DNA from: an uncultured Eggerthellaceae bacterium | GTDB lineage: Bacteria; Actinomycetota; Coriobacteriia; Coriobacteriales; Eggerthellaceae | Assembly (NCBI GenBank): GCA_934648845.1 | Contig: CAKUFS010000035.1 | Span: 1-16,029, forward strand | Direction of reading: 5' to 3' | DNA: 16,029 nt | In this document: piece after piece, positions 1 to 6,281 of the stretch | Layout of the letters: each line of letters starts with the position of its first letter | Numbering within the stretch: the stretch's first letter is position 1 | Notes under the pieces: generated by a model | Told to the model about the DNA's origin: nothing | Databases searched by the model: none | Seen by the model: the letters and a program-made list of their open reading frames with translations, nothing else | Position numbers and translations under genes: made by a program

Positions 1-779
1 ACGGGCACTTGGTCCACGTCAATCGGAAAATGATCGGCGCTATCAACAAGGTACTTATGGAGCAGCTTGTCGGAAAGCCCACTGTATGCGGTCAAGTACG
101 GCTCGTCATAGCTGATGCCGCCGCTCTTGCGCGCCTGCTCAACCAACAGATTGCAGCCGTTCTTCGAGCCGCGCGCCTGGCCAAGTACAACCACTTCCCC
201 ATCCTGAACCGCAATGACCGGCTTGATGCCCAGCAAACCGCCCGCAAGCGCCACCGCCGCGGAAACGCGGCCGCCGCGCTTTAGGTACTCCAGCGTGCCC
301 ACCAGGCCGATAAGGCGAATGCGCGTCCTGGCCTGCTCGAGGTCGGCAGCAATTTTCGCGGCGCTCATTCCGCCGTCGCGCAGCTGCACGGCGCGCTGCA
401 CCAAAATCTGCTCTCCCAGCGAAACGTTCAGGGAATCCACCACGTGCAGCGAGGCATCGGGGTAATCCGCCGCAGCAATGCAAGCAGCCTGATAGCACGC
501 GGAAAGCTTCGACGACAAGCAGATGCACACTACCTCGTCACCCGCTTGAAGCGCCTCGCGGAACGCCTTTGAATACTCGCCGGGCGCGACGGCGCTTGTG
601 GTAGGAAGGCCGTCCATTTCGATGAGCTTCTCGAAAAACTCCTGGCTGGAAAGCGTTACGCCGTCAAGATACTCCACGCCCTCGATGATGGTCTTAAGCG
701 GCAGCGCCTCCACGCCCCATTGCGAAAGTCGCTCGGGCGAAATATCGGCGGCGGAGTCGGTAATGATACGAACGGACAT
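1..779 (-). CDS. DegV family (FakB-like) fatty-acid-binding protein, 3' end cut by window edge
   Basis: An open frame runs on the minus strand from ATG at 779 off the left edge, giving 259 residues of a family usually near 280. The start MSVRIITDSAADIS, the TTSAVAPGEY loop (residues 60-69), LSSKLSACYQAA (88-99), the VVDSLNVSLGEQ segment (113-124) and GTLEYLKRGGRVS (161-173) are DegV hallmarks. Thr61 and Ser93 fall where the family binds the fatty-acid carboxylate. Family knowledge: DegV/FakB proteins hold a fatty acid for phosphorylation by the FakA kinase, feeding exogenous fatty acids into phospholipid. No fakA is visible here. A good Shine-Dalgarno (AAGGAG) lies just upstream of the ATG. 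The gene stands alone behind its own predicted promoter and a terminator of the preceding gene. Confident for the family; the bound lipid is unknown. Confidence 0.93.
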   Translation of the reverse strand, partial: MSVRIITDSAADISPERLSQWGVEALPLKTIIEGVEYLDGVTLSSQEFFEKLIEMDGLPTTSAVAPGEYSKAFREALQAGDEVVCICLSSKLSACYQAACIAAADYPDASLHVVDSLNVSLGEQILVQRAVQLRDGGMSAAKIAADLEQARTRIRLIGLVGTLEYLKRGGRVSAAVALAGGLLGIKPVIAVQDGEVVVLGQARGSKNGCNLLVEQARKSGGISYDEPYLTAYSGLSDKLLHKYLVDSADHFPIDVDQVP

Positions 780-863
780 AGCGGTTCTCCTTGACTAGTA
801 TCAGACGCATAGTGCCGCATCGAGCGCGGCAAAAAGCGCATTGTTTTCTTGTATGGTTGCCCC

Positions 864-892
864 ATAGTAGCGTTAGTTTGTTGATTAATCAA
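864..892 (-). promoter_or_regulatory. Predicted promoter of the degV gene
   Basis: On the minus strand a TTGATT -35-like hexamer (892-887) and a TACTAT -10-like hexamer (869-864) are separated by exactly 17 bp, each matching 4 of 6 consensus positions. It sits about 85 bp upstream of the degV start and after the terminator of the preceding gene. The -35 lies inside the palindrome at 878-895. Prediction only. Confidence 0.45.
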
Positions 893-895
893 CAA
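878..895. promoter_or_regulatory. Perfect 18-bp palindrome, candidate operator
   Basis: TTGTTGATTAATCAACAA reads the same on both strands over all 18 bp, with no spacer. It overlaps the -35 hexamer of the predicted degV promoter, so a dimeric repressor bound here would block RNA polymerase. The size and AT-rich centre resemble sites of winged-helix regulators such as MarR or GntR types, but no regulator gene lies in the window, so the binding protein is unknown. Confidence 0.5.
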
Positions 896-912
896 GTTTT
901 AAGCGCGTTCAC

Positions 913-950
913 GAGAAAAAGCAAAGAAGCGCCCGCAAAGGACGCTCCTT
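913..950 (-). terminator. Rho-independent terminator of the 1043-1783 gene
   Basis: On the minus strand AAGGAGCGTCC (950-940) pairs with GGGCGCTTCTT (934-924) through 11 base pairs, including two G-T pairs, around a 5-nt loop. The arm is followed by a T-rich tract (TTTGCTTTTT). It lies about 95 bp beyond the stop codon of the upstream gene and before the degV promoter, separating the two units. Confidence 0.75.
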
Positions 951-979
951 CTGGATATCGTTATGTTTTGGGAAATCGC

Positions 980-1009
980 TCGTCGGAACCGCTCTGGCGC
1001 TCCCGACGA
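980..1009. other. Hairpin in the 3' untranslated region
   Basis: A 7-bp perfect inverted repeat, TCGTCGG (980-986) with CCGACGA (1003-1009), encloses 16 nt between the stop codon of the 1043-1783 gene and its terminator. There is no T-tract, so it is not itself a terminator. It may protect the mRNA end or be incidental. Confidence 0.3.
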
Positions 1010-1042
1010 ATACAGGCTCACTCGCGCAAACTTTGGAGCAGA

Positions 1043-1783
1043 CTAATCTGCCGAAGGTGCAGTTGCAGCAGACAAAGACGCTGGCTCTCCCGCCGAGGCA
1101 GCCGCCACAGCAGCGGCATTTGAAGCTCGCAGCTCCGCGCGCATTTCTTCTTTCAGCTCTTCACGCAGCTCAGCCATGAGTTCCGCACGCATGTCGGCAT
1201 CAAGAATCGGCTTCGTGTCCGCCTTCGGGCGGACCGCCCCGCTTGAAGCAGATTCTGCTTCAAACTTCGGCTCAGTTTTGGATTCGGACTTGGGCGCGGG
1301 CTTGAGCGCGGGTTCAGATTCAGCCCGCAAGCTTTCCTTCGCGAACATTTCCATACCCGCCTCGGTGCCACCCATATCATCGCTTGCGGCGGTGCTCTTC
1401 TTTTCTTCGGAACGAGGCTTTAGCGGCTTGCCCGTGAAAAGATCCTTGAAGTCGCGCATGTCCTGCGCAATCGAACGCAGGCTGTTCATGGTGTCCGCGT
1501 TTTCCTTGTAAATGACGTTCAGGTCGTCCCTTAAATGGGACACCCCTTCCGCACTGACAAACGGATTATCGTCAAGCGCTTCTTTCACGCCGCCAACCAC
1601 GCCATCGACCACGGTGCCCACCGCCTGGCCAACTTTGTCGCCCAGAGAATCCGCATAGTAATACTCGACCTCTTTGCCATCTTCCAGCACAGCGAAGCCA
1701 ATCTCGTTTCCCTGCTCGTCATCGATGTAATACAAGATGTCGTCATCACTATATTCGATTTCCACGACTTCCGTCTTAGACAC
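1043..1783 (-). CDS. Hypothetical acidic protein with coiled-coil segments
   Basis: I do not recognise this family. The frame can open at ATG 1789, but the Shine-Dalgarno AAAGGAGG (1797-1790) touches that ATG. The GTG at 1783, six bases away, is the likelier start, giving 246 residues. Numbered from the ATG, the N-terminal 50 residues are acidic and tyrosine-rich (DDDILYYIDDEQGNE, EVEYYYADS). A Gly/Val-rich amphipathic stretch follows (about 51-72), then a helical segment (85-118), a Lys/Glu/Ser/Pro-rich low-complexity linker (118-195) and a charged helix of repeated AEL/REEL units (about 196-223) predicted to form a coiled coil. The tail is Ala/Ser-rich. No signal peptide or obvious membrane span is seen. 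The N-terminal domain may bind a partner and the C-terminal helix may oligomerise, but this is inference. It is a single-gene unit between smpB and degV with its own terminator. Confidence 0.8.
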   Translation of the reverse strand: MSKTEVVEIEYSDDDILYYIDDEQGNEIGFAVLEDGKEVEYYYADSLGDKVGQAVGTVVDGVVGGVKEALDDNPFVSAEGVSHLRDDLNVIYKENADTMNSLRSIAQDMRDFKDLFTGKPLKPRSEEKKSTAASDDMGGTEAGMEMFAKESLRAESEPALKPAPKSESKTEPKFEAESASSGAVRPKADTKPILDADMRAELMAELREELKEEMRAELRASNAAAVAAASAGEPASLSAATAPSAD

Positions 1784-1826
1784 GGACATCCTCCTTTAAT
1801 GAACGTACAAAATGCAGCGCCAACGC

Positions 1827-1855
1827 AGTATTGACCAACCGCGGCGCATTCGCAA
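1827..1855 (-). promoter_or_regulatory. Possible promoter of the 1043-1783 gene
   Basis: On the minus strand TTGCGA (1855-1850) and AATACT (1832-1827) are 17 bp apart, each matching 4 of 6 consensus positions. They sit between the smpB stop codon and the Shine-Dalgarno of the hypothetical gene. The match is weak and unverified. Confidence 0.3.
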
Positions 1856-1875
1856 AACCAGCCGATTACAGCTTT

Positions 1876-1907
1876 GCGGTACCTGCGTGAACGGGGAAAC
1901 GTACCGC
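1876..1907. other. Hairpin downstream of smpB, possible weak terminator
   Basis: GCGGTAC (1876-1882) and GTACCGC (1901-1907) form a perfect 7-bp inverted repeat around 18 nt, about 20 bp past the smpB stop codon. No T-tract follows on either strand, so intrinsic termination is doubtful. It could be a processing or mRNA-stability hairpin. Confidence 0.35.
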
Positions 1908-1927
1908 CAACGCGACACCTAATCCGC

Positions 1928-2398
1928 CTAGTATCGCGAGCGCTCCTTAAGGGCGCGCTCAATCTCGCGATTCGAGTCGCGCTTTGCCATGGTGGCGCGC
2001 TTGTCGTAGACCTTCTTGCCGCGTGCGAGCGCAATTTCAACTTTGACCAGGGAGTTCTCTTTGAAATACATCTTCAGGGGAACAACCGCCATGCCTTTTT
2101 CTGCCACCTGACGCTCCAAGTACCGAATCTGGTTCTTATGGAGCAGCAGCTTACGACGACGATCGGGATCAACGTTGTTGATGTTGCCCATTTCGAACGG
2201 AGCGATATGCACGTTATAGAGCCACATCTCGCCGCCGCGAATAAGGCAATAGCAGTCAGTGAGCTGGCAATTCTTGTCGCGCAGCGAGCGCACCTCCGTG
2301 CCGGTCAGCTCAATGCCCGCTTCGAAGGTCTCTAAAATCTCATATTCGAACCGTGCGCGACGATTCTGAGCAATCTGCTTGTCTTTCTTTTCTTTCAC
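1928..2398 (-). CDS. smpB: SsrA-binding protein SmpB
   Basis: SmpB binds tmRNA and carries it into ribosomes stalled on broken mRNAs (trans-translation). The protein has the family opening KQIAQNRRARFEYEILETFEAGI, the LTGTEVRSLR motif, the YNVHIAPFE core, DPDRRRKLLLHKNQI, and the basic C-terminal tail (GKKVYDKRATMAKRDSNRE) that enters the decoding site. A GTG at 2404 is in frame, but its G is part of the Shine-Dalgarno AAGGAGG (2410-2404). The GTG at 2398, five bases further, is chosen as start, giving 156 residues, the usual SmpB size. It is divergent from trmO. In many bacteria smpB follows rnr, whose product degrades the rescued mRNA. Here about 4.4 kb of other genes lie between them. No ssrA gene was recognised in the window. 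Confidence 0.97.
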   Translation of the reverse strand: MKEKKDKQIAQNRRARFEYEILETFEAGIELTGTEVRSLRDKNCQLTDCYCLIRGGEMWLYNVHIAPFEMGNINNVDPDRRRKLLLHKNQIRYLERQVAEKGMAVVPLKMYFKENSLVKVEIALARGKKVYDKRATMAKRDSNREIERALKERSRY

Positions 2399-2453
2399 GG
2401 GCACCTCCTTGCCTGAAAGCTTGCCGGGAACGCATCCGAAAGCTCTTTACGCA

Positions 2454-2507
2454 GGGTTTCGATTCGTGAAAGCAGACGCAACAATACGCGGCTTTCGCGA
2501 GAAACCC
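2454..2507. other. Long imperfect hairpin in the smpB-trmO divergent intergenic region
   Basis: GGGTTTC (2454-2460) pairs with GAAACCC (2501-2507), and inside it CGTGAAAGC (2465-2473) pairs with GCTTTCGCG (2491-2499, one G-T pair). That gives 16 base pairs with one asymmetric internal loop and a 17-nt apical loop. No T-tract follows on either strand, so it is not a terminator. It lies about 50 bp upstream of the smpB Shine-Dalgarno and would be in the smpB 5' leader if transcription starts further right. Function unknown. The rest of the 250-bp gap shows no clear promoter match. Confidence 0.45.
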
Positions 2508-2654
2508 AGCTTTGGCATCATACCACGAGCAAAGGGCTTGCTTGCACCAGCAAATAAAAAGTAAACTTCTCGAAAACAAGAAATCGTGCTGAAGGTGCAG
2601 GCGCTGGTCCATAGCGGCTTTGCTGACTGCAACGACATCAAACAAGGGAGACTC

Positions 2655-3335
2655 ATGGAAATCAAACCTGTCGCACGCATCCACACCGACTTCCCCGAGA
2701 AATTCGGCATTCCGCGCCAGAGCAATTTAGTGAAGGATGCACGCGGGACCATCGTGTTCGAACCGGAGTTTTCCCAGCCCGAGTGCGTGCGCGGCATTGA
2801 AGGGTACGATTACTTGTGGCTGGTATGGGGTTTTGACCATGGTGAGAAGAATACCTGGTCACCCACAGTACGTCCGCCTATTCTGGGCGGCAACAAGCGC
2901 ATGGGCGTTTTTGCGACGCGCTCTCCTTTTCGTCCGAATCCGCTCGGGCTTTCATCCGTACGTTTGGAATCGGTAGAAACAACCGAAGCCGGCCCTGTTC
3001 TTCACGTGCTGGGTGCCGACCTGCGCGACGGCACCGAAATTTACGACATCAAGCCCTATGTGCCCACATCGGATTGCCACCCGAATGTGCGCGGGGGCAT
3101 AGCCACCGAAAACGAGTGGCACAGCGTACGCGTGGAAATACCCGATGACCTGCAGTGTTTTTTCGATGCCAACCAGCTGGAAACGCTCAAGGAAGTGCTC
3201 GCGCTTGACCCGCGCCCCGCAACGCACCATGATCCGCAACGCACGTACGCTATGGCATTCTCGGATTGGGACGTGCATTTCACAGTCGATGACCAGGAAG
3301 GCGTTTTGGCTGTAACGAGCTTTACGCGGCGATAA
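2655..3335 (+). CDS. trmO: tRNA (N6-threonylcarbamoyladenosine-37-N6)-methyltransferase TrmO
   Basis: TrmO (TsaA/YaeB family) methylates t6A37 in threonine tRNAs using S-adenosylmethionine. The 226-residue product shows the family start MEIKPVARIHTDF, EKFGIPRQ (15-22), RGIEGYDYLWLVWGF (46-60), and the long conserved block from TVRPP (71) through GVFATRSPFRPNPLGLS (84-100). It also has GADLRDGTEIYDIKPYVP (120-137) and the C-terminal domain ending near YAMAFSDWDVHF. The frame opens earlier at 2586, but ATG 2655 is preceded by AAGGGAG (2644-2650) and begins exactly where the family does. It is the only plus-strand gene in the window, divergent from smpB, and its base composition resembles the core genes more than the AT-rich neighbours to its right. 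No clear terminator follows. Confidence 0.95.
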   Translation: MEIKPVARIHTDFPEKFGIPRQSNLVKDARGTIVFEPEFSQPECVRGIEGYDYLWLVWGFDHGEKNTWSPTVRPPILGGNKRMGVFATRSPFRPNPLGLSSVRLESVETTEAGPVLHVLGADLRDGTEIYDIKPYVPTSDCHPNVRGGIATENEWHSVRVEIPDDLQCFFDANQLETLKEVLALDPRPATHHDPQRTYAMAFSDWDVHFTVDDQEGVLAVTSFTRR

Positions 3336-3504
3336 ACGCGACAGGCTGCAGTGAAAAGGCGAGCCAGCTAACGCCACGATTAAAATGCAGGTGCGACAAC
3401 TTACGCGGGGCGCACTCCGCGGCTCAATCCCTATAGTGGCCAGCCTTTCACGGCAAACGCGCGATGCCGAGCACTGAAGAACGAGAGCACGACATTTGAG
3501 ACAT

Positions 3505-3523
3505 GAAAAGCCCCCTTAAAGAG
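3505..3523 (-). terminator. Possible minus-strand terminator
   Basis: On the minus strand AGCTCTC and GGGGGCT pair over 7 bp (two G-T pairs) around TTTAA, followed by TTTT. It would stop any minus-strand transcript that passes through or starts in the inverted-repeat element, and lies beyond that element. Moderate to weak. Confidence 0.35.
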
Positions 3524-3551
3524 AGCTGTTGTTGGAAAAACAGGTGCAAAT

Positions 3552-3733
3552 TCAGGCAAATCGACGATAATCGGTGGTCCAATTGCCTTACAAGCTGCAA
3601 ATTTAACACTTAAAGCGGCTGACCGCATTGATTCGATTTTTCATAGCAACATAACCCCAAGTCAATGCGCTGCATGAAAATCGATAGGTTGACCACCAAA
3701 CCACCGACCACCGATTATCGTCGATTTGCCTGA
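3552..3733. repeat. Perfect 28-bp inverted repeat flanking 126 bp (MITE-like or structured RNA)
   Basis: Positions 3552-3579 and 3706-3733 are exact reverse complements over 28 bp, starting TCAGGCAAATCG and ending CGGTGGTC. Outside the arms, similarity continues imperfectly (GTTG near 3531 and CAAC near 3751). The 126-bp interior has two more complementary pairs, 3624-3631 with 3662-3669 and 3634-3644 with 3674-3683, in crossed order. No transposase, reverse transcriptase or target-site duplication is seen. A short non-autonomous transposon (MITE) fits the arms. A stable non-coding RNA fits the interior. The sequence alone does not decide. Confidence 0.7.
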
Positions 3734-3848
3734 GATGAAGGTCCTTTTGGCAACAAGCACTACAAGACGCAGGCATTGCGCAATCCTTGCACAAGCATGA
3801 ACGCAGCAAAACTGCCGAGGCATTGCAAAGCTCCAACGGACAATCCTG

Positions 3849-3870
3849 AAAAACGACAAAAGTCATTTTT
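3849..3870 (-). terminator. Terminator of the GIY-YIG/DUF2075 gene
   Basis: On the minus strand, beginning inside the TAA stop codon, AAAAATGAC pairs with GTCGTTTTT over 9 bp (one T-G pair) around TTTT, ending in a T-run. The stem is AT-rich, so efficiency is uncertain, but position directly at the stop codon supports a terminator. Confidence 0.5.
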
Positions 3871-5560
3871 ATAAAAAGAAACGTTTTAAATAGTTCCTTA
3901 GCTTTTTATTTGCCACGTATACATGGATCCCATAAATACCACGCGTCAAAAGCACGTAGTAGATATTTTTGATATACCGTGTGAGCTCCTCTGAGGTTGC
4001 AGTTGCCTTACCATTCCTGTCAAAGTAATTGTTTTTGTTCGCACGAAGCTCACCTGTTGCCTCGTCCAGCTCCAAGTCATCGCCGATAATCACATACGCA
4101 TAGCTCAGGTCGTAACCTTGAATGGAACGGATGCACCCAACCTCATGAGCAATAGCATTGTCGTTAAAGCCTTTGCCCACCCAGCTATCGTACGTACAAT
4201 TCCATCGCAAGTTAACCCCATCGAAGGAAATATCGAACGCATTGGGGTCATCGTTCCCTTTCGTATTCCATTTCCATACATAGCCGGCGATCATTCTACT
4301 TAAACTATGTGTAGAAAACGTTTGATTGAAACTATCTGTAAAGCTTTTGAAGTCATCATGCAGAACGAACTCGTAATTTTCGAAATCAGCTGGCTGAGGA
4401 TTTCCAGAGGAAAGGATTTCCGAGATGTAATCAAGATACCCCTTTCCGCCCTTAACCCTCATCTGAGTATCAAGTTTAATAGGAGACAATATCGAATCGC
4501 CCAGACTCTTCCGAATTCCCTCTGGACTTAAACAAGAGGGACCAACGGCCTGCAGCGGATCATAAAAGAAAACTGCCAGCTTACTTTGAGAAATAAGCCA
4601 ATCCATTTGCGTCAATTCCGAAGCAAGACCCAATCTCTCGTTGGTTTTGTCGAAGCTCCCGAACTGAGTGCCCAAATTAACTCTCCGTTTCAGACGGTGA
4701 GCTTCATCAACCAAAACAATATCGAAGGGATTAGTGAAATCCTTGCCGCATCTATACTCGGATTTAGCAACATCAGCTGGAGCAATAATGTCGTCTTGGC
4801 TTAATCCAGATACCCCCTTGAAAGCCTGCCACAGCGTATTGCGAAGAGACGTGACCGGCTCAACAATTCGTACGTTGAGATTTTTGTAGACAGGATTGTC
4901 TTTTAACATCTTCAGCAAATAAATCGCCAATATCGTCTTACCGGTTCCCGGCATCCCCTCAACCACAATGGGTTTTGCCGAGTCAAGACTGTTCCCTATA
5001 GACAAGTAAATGCTGTCCAGCGCAACCCTCCGATCAACCGTAAGGCTTTTAAACGGAGAGTATTTAAATACTTCCGATTCCTCAATTTCATCCAGCGCAT
5101 GATCCGCAAGCCCAAGAACACGCAATTCTTCCCATAGCGCTTTGAACATCTCCGCATACTGAGCCTTAGAGAAATAATTCGTATCGGTCATGCCGTCATT
5201 TTTGTTGGTGAGACAATAACGGCGATCACCGTGCATGTGCCCAATAAGCTTGTGCTCGTAGTCGGTGATAACCGAGGAATTAAATTCTTCGTTGAAGATG
5301 ACGTTCACCGTCGTGAAACCCTTCTTCTCCTCATTTACGCCGTGCTGGCTCATCCTCGAAGCAACACTGGTTGTCTGGCCGACATACGCGGTAGTCTCAG
5401 TTGCAAGAATATAAACCATAGGCCAGTTGTAAATTTTATCTTCATCGAGGCTCACAAGAGCATAGTCCATCTGCTCACCGTGTTTAAAAGGAAAGCGATC
5501 GATGATAAAGGGAGCGCCTTTTGGCTCCAAGGCTTTTTCGTCTGTTTCGATGGTAATCAT
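3869..5560 (-). CDS. GIY-YIG nuclease-DUF2075 (SF1 helicase-like) fusion protein
   Basis: 563 residues with two parts. Residues about 48-125 form a GIY-YIG nuclease domain: VYIL (49-52), YVGQT (59-63), Arg69, Glu102 in DYEHKLI and Asn119 in LTNKN match the family's catalytic order. Residues about 170-560 match DUF2075, the P-loop domain related to Schlafen-type and SF1 helicases. They include Walker A GMPGTGKT (202-209), Walker B VLVDEAH (282-288), FFYDPLQAV (331-339), DTQMRVK (364-370), the motif V-like IRSIQGYDLSYAYVIIG (477-493) and the motif VI-like VLLTRG (536-541). All key residues look intact. The ATG overlaps the MazG-like stop codon as ATGA, so translation is probably coupled to that gene. 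The gene is AT-richer than the core operon. A role in processing nucleic acid, possibly defence, is inferred from the architecture and the toxin-antitoxin neighbour; no experimental function is known to me. Confidence 0.9.
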   Translation of the reverse strand: MITIETDEKALEPKGAPFIIDRFPFKHGEQMDYALVSLDEDKIYNWPMVYILATETTAYVGQTTSVASRMSQHGVNEEKKGFTTVNVIFNEEFNSSVITDYEHKLIGHMHGDRRYCLTNKNDGMTDTNYFSKAQYAEMFKALWEELRVLGLADHALDEIEESEVFKYSPFKSLTVDRRVALDSIYLSIGNSLDSAKPIVVEGMPGTGKTILAIYLLKMLKDNPVYKNLNVRIVEPVTSLRNTLWQAFKGVSGLSQDDIIAPADVAKSEYRCGKDFTNPFDIVLVDEAHRLKRRVNLGTQFGSFDKTNERLGLASELTQMDWLISQSKLAVFFYDPLQAVGPSCLSPEGIRKSLGDSILSPIKLDTQMRVKGGKGYLDYISEILSSGNPQPADFENYEFVLHDDFKSFTDSFNQTFSTHSLSRMIAGYVWKWNTKGNDDPNAFDISFDGVNLRWNCTYDSWVGKGFNDNAIAHEVGCIRSIQGYDLSYAYVIIGDDLELDEATGELRANKNNYFDRNGKATATSEELTRYIKNIYYVLLTRGIYGIHVYVANKKLRNYLKRFFL

Positions 5561-5892
5561 AACTCGGTGTACTTTCGGGACGTTCCCCTTGCCTTATCAA
5601 CGGGATATTTGGCAGCATTTTTATCAATCTTGTCGTTTACCGCCTCAAGCAAGTCGATGCCAAGCCTATCAGCCAGAAGAATGCTGTAATTCACTACATC
5701 CGCTAGCTCATCGATCATAGCATCCCTGTTCTTGGAAGCTTCAAGATCCGACCCCGACCACTGAAAGCATTCCAGCAGTTCAGAAGCCTCAAGACTAATG
5801 GAGATCGCCAAGTCTTTGGGGTTGTGAAACTGCGCCTAATCGCGCTCATCACGAAAAACCAAAGCCTTTGTTGCAACATCTTCATACTTCAT
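5557..5892 (-). pseudogene. MazG-like nucleotide pyrophosphohydrolase, interrupted by in-frame TAG
   Basis: MazG-family enzymes hydrolyse NTPs or dNTPs to monophosphates. Read from ATG 5892, preceded by GGGGTGA six bases away, the frame gives MKYEDVATKALVFRDERD, then TAG at 5838-5836. It resumes as AQFHNPKDLAISISLEA through to the stop at 5557. In this family the interrupted position is normally tryptophan (RDERDW), so a single TGG to TAG change explains the break at codon 19 of 111. The downstream part keeps the metal-binding ExxE (Glu35, Glu38) and ExxD (Glu62, Asp65) pairs and the KYTEL end. A fragment could start at TTG 5811 (84 residues) but has no Shine-Dalgarno and lacks the first helix. 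The stop overlaps the next gene's ATG by 4 bp. It is either a recent nonsense mutation, a sequencing error or a read-through stop. Confidence 0.85.
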
Positions 5893-6011
5893 GGAAGTTC
5901 ACCCCAAAATGCGTTGAATCTAATCATATATAGAAGCTACCGATTATCACCTTATCAACAAGCTGCAACAATAGCAACACGCAAGCAAAATCGCAGCAGC
6001 AAGCGCTGAAA
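5893..6011 (-). promoter_or_regulatory. Intergenic gap with possible -10 element for mazG-DUF2075
   Basis: The 119-bp gap between the toxin stop codon and the MazG-like start is AT-rich near its left end and contains TATGAT (5 of 6 to the -10 consensus) on the minus strand about 30-40 bp upstream of the start codon. No good -35 sits 16-18 bp upstream. Transcription may come from here or read through from the toxin-antitoxin promoter. Confidence 0.25.
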
Positions 6012-6281
6012 CTACCATGCGGCTCGCTGGTGAACAAGCGCCTCAATTCGTACAAGGTCTCGCTCGGGATAGAAGGAATAAATAAGATCGAAGGGATTCA
6101 CCGCAACTTTGCGCACCCCGCTGCCGAATGAAAGCTTTATCGACTCGGGGAGGTTAGCACTGCCAAACTCTCCGAACGCCGCAATGTTGTCCAAGTCAGC
6201 AAGAATACGCGCCTCGAGCCGAGGCGATTCCACAAGCGCAAAATCCTCGACAAAACGCTCCGAAAACTCAAGCCGTGGCAT
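6012..6281 (-). CDS. RelE/ParE family toxin
   Basis: An 89-residue small protein with the RelE/ParE fold pattern: an N-terminal helix with acidic and aromatic residues (FSERFVEDFALV), a middle helix (RLEARILADLDNI), then the beta-rich end GVRKVAVNPFDLIYSFYPERDLVRIEALVHQRAAW, where the conserved Arg, Tyr and His-Gln-Arg positions of the superfamily fall. ATG 6281 is chosen over an upstream TTG (6305) because it gives the usual size and a 14-bp overlap with the antitoxin gene, typical of type II modules. RelE members cut mRNA in the ribosome and ParE members poison gyrase; which applies here cannot be told from the sequence. Second gene of the antitoxin-toxin pair. Confidence 0.8.
   Translation of the reverse strand: MPRLEFSERFVEDFALVESPRLEARILADLDNIAAFGEFGSANLPESIKLSFGSGVRKVAVNPFDLIYSFYPERDLVRIEALVHQRAAW

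Larger units (their letters stand above)
3336..3868. other. Gene-free region containing an inverted-repeat element
   Basis: No reading frame here looks like a real protein. The short frames on the minus strand show no recognisable family, no Shine-Dalgarno and no conserved pattern. The region holds a possible minus-strand terminator at 3505-3523, a perfect 28-bp inverted repeat (3552-3733), the palindrome ATTGCGCAAT at 3774-3783, and the terminator of the DUF2075 gene at its right end. Confidence 0.6.

Noticed and set aside
139..528. Minus-strand frame of 129 codons at the left edge
   Set aside because: It is out of frame with the DegV reading, which continues through the same DNA with clear family motifs.
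3552..3733. Retron msr-msd RNA
   Set aside because: Inverted repeats fit loosely, but no reverse transcriptase gene lies in the window.
3603..3866. Minus-strand open frame of 87 codons overlapping the inverted-repeat region
   Set aside because: Cysteine- and tryptophan-rich translation with no family resemblance and no Shine-Dalgarno; it runs across one arm and much of the interior of the inverted repeat, so it is more likely chance.
5939..5948. ACCGATTATC shared with an arm of the inverted repeat at 3552-3733
   Set aside because: Only about 10 bp match without extension, too short to claim another copy of the element.
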